A stretch of 64,000 nt of DNA. Source: Streptomyces luomodiensis. Its GTDB lineage: Bacteria > Actinomycetota > Actinomycetes > Streptomycetales > Streptomycetaceae. The notes beneath the pieces are model-generated. The model was given only the letters and a program-made list of their open reading frames with translations, did not search any database and had not been told where the DNA came from. Positions 61,187 through 64,000 of the stretch are shown here, one piece after another. A program made the position numbers and the translations under genes. Position 1 is the stretch's first letter, and each line of letters starts with the position of its first letter. The stretch lies in assembly GCF_031679605.1 (NCBI RefSeq), contig NZ_CP117522.1:806001-870000 (forward strand), written 5' to 3'.

Positions 61187-61801
61187 TCAGCCGCCGAGCG
61201 CGTTGCCGAGTCCGCCGAGTACTCCGCCGAGGGTGTCCCCGACCCCGTCCACCAGACCGCCCACCAGGCCCTTGCCGTGCTCACCGCTCTGCTCGGGGGT
61301 CTGCGAGGGCTGGCTGGGCTGCTCCGAGGGAGCGATGGTCGGTTCGGCGCTCGGGGTCGTCCCACTCGGCGCGGAGGGATCCTCGGTGACCTGGTCGCCC
61401 CGCTGGGCCGGGGCGGGGGCCGCCTCGCTGGGCGTGTCCTTGGAGGGGTTCGCGTCCGGAGTGGCCGGGGTGGTGTGCCGCTGCCTGTCGTCGCCGCCGT
61501 CCGTGGCGCCGCCGCCGGGTGTGGCGGTGGCGTCCGTGTCATCGGAGATCGGCTTGGGCTTCCCGGACTCGCTGGGCGAGACATGGTTCTGCGACGGCGT
61601 GGGATCCACGGCGGGATCGATATGCGCCGGGGCCTGGTCCTGCTGGGTGCTCAGCTCGGCGCGGGCCTCGACGGACTTGTCGCCGCCGAGCGCCACGTGA
61701 AGTCCGATGGCTATGGTTCCGGCCACTCCGAGGGCGGTGGCCGCCTTCAGCGTGGTGGCACGCGCCTGCTGTGCGGCGGTCGGTCGGCTGTGTCGACCCA
61801 T
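61187..61801 (-). CDS. Membrane-anchored Ser/Pro/Thr-rich protein
   Basis: A 204-residue protein. After MGRHSRPTAAQQARATTLK comes one hydrophobic helix (AATALGVAGTIAIGLHVAL) that acts as signal or anchor. A long Ser/Pro/Thr/Glu-rich stalk follows, and the protein ends in a Gly/Leu/Val repeat (GLVGGLVDGVGDTLGGVLGGLGNALGG). The MGRHS beginning is common to streptomycete exported proteins. The tail could be a surface-interaction patch; no enzyme domain is present. ATG 61801 has GGGGAGAG upstream. Confidence 0.72.
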   Translation of the reverse strand: MGRHSRPTAAQQARATTLKAATALGVAGTIAIGLHVALGGDKSVEARAELSTQQDQAPAHIDPAVDPTPSQNHVSPSESGKPKPISDDTDATATPGGGATDGGDDRQRHTTPATPDANPSKDTPSEAAPAPAQRGDQVTEDPSAPSGTTPSAEPTIAPSEQPSQPSQTPEQSGEHGKGLVGGLVDGVGDTLGGVLGGLGNALGG

Positions 61802-61966
61802 TTTCGCTGCTCTCCCCGTTGTGGCAAGGGTGGGTGTAGTGCGCCGGAAGGTCCGGTTCCGCCGGGGAAAGATTATCCGACGCACAGGTTTTCACAGTAA
61901 AGAACGAGCCAGATGATAACCACCACCCCCCGGTGCACGGCCACCCGCACACCGGGGGAGGTGTGT

Positions 61967-63259
61967 TCACGGCGTCCGCGCGGCCTCCGGATAGAACTCG
62001 CGGGAGCCACCCTGGCCGTCCTTGAGCTTGCCGAGCAGGCTCGCCGGATACTCGATGACCCAGTAGCTCACCGTGGCGGCGGCCACGGCCACCACCAGCA
62101 CGATGACCACGGCCAGCGGGAAGCCCTCCGGCCCGTCGGGGGGCAGCAGCCCGGCGTTGTACAGGCCCAGCATGATCGGCTCATGCCAGACGAACAGGCT
62201 GTAGCTGGCCAGGCCGACACCGGTGAGCCAGCGGGCCGTGAGCCATGAGTGCCACCGGCCCCGCCGCCGCACATGGATGGTGCTGTACAGCAGCGCCATC
62301 CACAGCAGGGCGGACAGCGGGTGGAAGAAGGTGGTGGGGAAGTCCTCCGCCTCCGTACCGGTCAGCGACAGCAGGTACAGCCCCGCGACGGCGGCCACCC
62401 GCAGCGGGATCGCCACCTTCCCGTCGAGCCGTCCCCGCTCGCCGAGGGCGACCATCAGCACCGCGAGGCCCATGCCCACCGCGAACCCGCCGAAGCGGGC
62501 CTGCGGACCGAAGTACACCGGCCATTCGGTGTGCGGTATCTCCAGCCCGTAACGGGCCACGGCGATCCACACGAACGGCCCGATGTACAGCAGGGCGCAT
62601 CCCGCGGCGCACACCGCCACCCGGCTGGACCGCCGGCGCAGCGGACGGCAGGCGCGGACGGCCAGCGGCCCGAGCACCACCATGGCCAGATAGAACATGA
62701 TTTCCAGCGACAACGACCAGGTGGGGCCGATCGTGTAGAAGATCTGCTCCTTGTCGAAGACCTGGGTGAAGGTGAGATGGCGCAGCAGATCGGACCACTC
62801 GCCGGGCAGGGTGGGGTTGCGGGTGGCCCAGATGAACAGGATGGCCAGGAAGTACAGCGGGACGATCCGGATGGCCCGCCGGAAGAGGAACACCCGGCCC
62901 GGCCGGGTCGAGCCCCCGTCGATCGCCGCCCGCGCGTACGACAGCGTCAGCAGATAGGCGGACAGGACGAAGAAGAGGTCGATGACCTCCAGCGACACCA
63001 GCGCGTTGGCGTACCGGTTGGGCACCGGTGAATGGGCGCCGTCCCGGTCGTAGGTGAAGTACTGCTGCCAGACGTGGAAGACGACCGTCAGGAGCGCCGC
63101 CATTCCCCGGAAGCCCTGGAGCTCCGCGTTCCTGCGGTTCGGGGAGGACGCGCTCTTGGCGGACGTGCTCGGGACGGACGTGCTCGGGACGGACGTGGCC
63201 TTCGGCCGCGGCCGGCCGTTGACCGCGGTGGGGGCGGCCGTCGTGGACACCGTGCTCAT
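61967..63259 (-). CDS. Acyltransferase family 3 (OafA/YrhL-like) membrane protein
   Basis: A 430-residue integral membrane O-acyltransferase with about ten helices. The core is ELQGFRGMAALLTVVFHVWQQYF (catalytic His), with FFVLSAYLLTLSYARA and RRAIRIVPLYFLAILFI. Such enzymes acetylate or acylate sugars and polymers at the cell surface. The first 40 residues are Ser/Thr/Pro-rich, with a 15-base tandem duplication encoding VPSTSVPSTS (63160-63197). The start overlaps the stop of the upstream glycosyltransferase by ATGA, so the acyltransferase probably modifies that enzyme's product. Confidence 0.87.
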   Translation of the reverse strand: MSTVSTTAAPTAVNGRPRPKATSVPSTSVPSTSAKSASSPNRRNAELQGFRGMAALLTVVFHVWQQYFTYDRDGAHSPVPNRYANALVSLEVIDLFFVLSAYLLTLSYARAAIDGGSTRPGRVFLFRRAIRIVPLYFLAILFIWATRNPTLPGEWSDLLRHLTFTQVFDKEQIFYTIGPTWSLSLEIMFYLAMVVLGPLAVRACRPLRRRSSRVAVCAAGCALLYIGPFVWIAVARYGLEIPHTEWPVYFGPQARFGGFAVGMGLAVLMVALGERGRLDGKVAIPLRVAAVAGLYLLSLTGTEAEDFPTTFFHPLSALLWMALLYSTIHVRRRGRWHSWLTARWLTGVGLASYSLFVWHEPIMLGLYNAGLLPPDGPEGFPLAVVIVLVVAVAAATVSYWVIEYPASLLGKLKDGQGGSREFYPEAARTP

Positions 63260-64000
63260 ATCCGCTTCACCGCCTTCTCACCGGGCCGCGGGGTGACCCG
63301 CCACTGGCGGTCCCGCAGCACCTCCTTGAGGAGCGACTGGCGGGCCACGATGTTCTTGAAGTGGCTGTAGAAGAAGGTCGACACCAGCAGGTACCGCCAG
63401 AACCAGGCCCGGTGGCGGCGCAGTTCGGGCGCCGCCAGCCGCCAGGCGAACAGCGCCTGTACCACCCCGGCGGACAGCGTGAACAGCGTGGCCAGCAGGC
63501 AGACCGGCACCGCCCAGTCGAGCTGGTCCACTCCCCCCGCCCGCCACGCCGAGTACAGCAGTACGGGCAGGATCTGCAGGGTCAGCCACGGCTGGAGCTC
63601 ACGCCAGCCCAGCAGCACCAGCAACCCCGCCTTCTGCCGCCTGGTGAACGCGGAGGAGCGCAGCGCGCGCCACAGGTACTTGAGCGACACCTGGAGCCAG
63701 CCCTGTGCCCAGCGCGACCGCTGGTTCCACAGCGCCTTGAGGGTGGTGGGCGCCAGTTCGCGGGAGATGAGCGTGCGGTCGGTGGCGATCCGGGCGCCCT
63801 CGTGCAGGGCGCGCATCGAGGAGTCGATGTCCTCGGTGAGCATCGTGCCGTGCATCCGGGTCCGGGCGAGCAGATCGGTGCGCCAGAAGCCGTTGGAGCC
63901 GCCGAAGACACCGAAGGAGTAGAGCCGGGTCCGGCCCGGGTGGCTGACGGCGTAGATGGCCTCGAACTCCACACCCACCAGCTTGGACACCCAGGAGCTC
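63256..64000 (-). CDS. Family 2 processive glycosyltransferase, C-terminal part (5' end outside window)
   Basis: The frame is open to the window's edge, so about 247 C-terminal residues are visible. They contain KLVGVEFEAIYAV, FGVFGGSNGFWRTDLL, the LTEDIDSSMRALHEG acceptor Asp, and WNQRSRWAQGWLQVSLKY (Q-x-x-R-W). These are hallmarks of cellulose synthase- and chitin synthase-like GT2 enzymes. Two or more membrane helices follow (LLVLLGWRELQPWLTLQILPVLL; VPVCLLATLFTLSAGV). It would polymerise and export a beta-linked glycan. It is coupled to the acyltransferase gene by an ATGA overlap. Confidence 0.85.
   Translation of the reverse strand, partial: SSWVSKLVGVEFEAIYAVSHPGRTRLYSFGVFGGSNGFWRTDLLARTRMHGTMLTEDIDSSMRALHEGARIATDRTLISRELAPTTLKALWNQRSRWAQGWLQVSLKYLWRALRSSAFTRRQKAGLLVLLGWRELQPWLTLQILPVLLYSAWRAGGVDQLDWAVPVCLLATLFTLSAGVVQALFAWRLAAPELRRHRAWFWRYLLVSTFFYSHFKNIVARQSLLKEVLRDRQWRVTPRPGEKAVKRI

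Overview
This window looks like a chromosomal segment of a Streptomyces or very close relative. G+C is very high with strong GC3 bias. Several families are typical of streptomycetes: DUF397 with an XRE/DUF5753 partner, DUF5999, three giant LuxR-type (LAL) regulators, an MLTR-type XRE regulator, 2-methylisoborneol synthase with its methyltransferase, and an Rpf/LysM/M23 wall hydrolase. No rRNA, tRNA, CRISPR array or intact insertion sequence was recognised. All calls come from reading the sequence; no database search was run.

Layout. 1-9 kb: the end of an amino-acid permease, an FAD monooxygenase, a TerD-CAP-CAP fusion, then gabD and gabT (minus strand) divergent from a PucR-type regulator, a probable GABA/amine catabolic locus. 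9-22 kb: a regulator island. Three LAL regulators and a short PAS-LuxR regulator lie head to tail on the minus strand, in the order of the RI-RII-RIII-RIV regulators of polyene macrolide clusters, but no polyketide synthase is in view. Two of the four carry a TTA codon close to the start. A DUF5999/HATPase pair and a STAND-LuxR regulator follow. 22-30 kb: a PLP aminotransferase with a long low-complexity tail, a WhiJ-like XRE-DUF397 pair, an M20 peptidase, a MOSC protein, then about 1.5 kb without convincing coding sequence upstream of a secreted Rpf-LysM-M23 protein. 30-42 kb: a DUF429 protein, a three-gene formate dehydrogenase operon (Cys form), a DUF4291 protein, a membrane sulfatase, and the two-gene 2-methylisoborneol operon without its usual cNMP-binding encapsulin neighbour.

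42-53 kb: a YchJ protein, a large secreted NAGPA-metallophosphatase fusion, a truncated integrase, a YfcE-like phosphoesterase, an MFS exporter, a DoxX protein, an MLTR regulator with an alpha/beta hydrolase of lower G+C, and 6-phosphogluconate dehydrogenase. 53-64 kb: an MFS transporter and a PaoABC-like molybdenum aldehyde oxidoreductase operon with a TetR regulator, divergent from an XdhC/PaoD chaperone gene that carries a one-base frameshift. The window ends with a Ser/Pro-rich membrane-anchored protein and a coupled glycosyltransferase-2/acyltransferase pair.

Most convergent gene pairs are separated by long perfect GC hairpins that can act as bidirectional terminators. Many operons use ATGA start/stop overlaps, indicating translational coupling.
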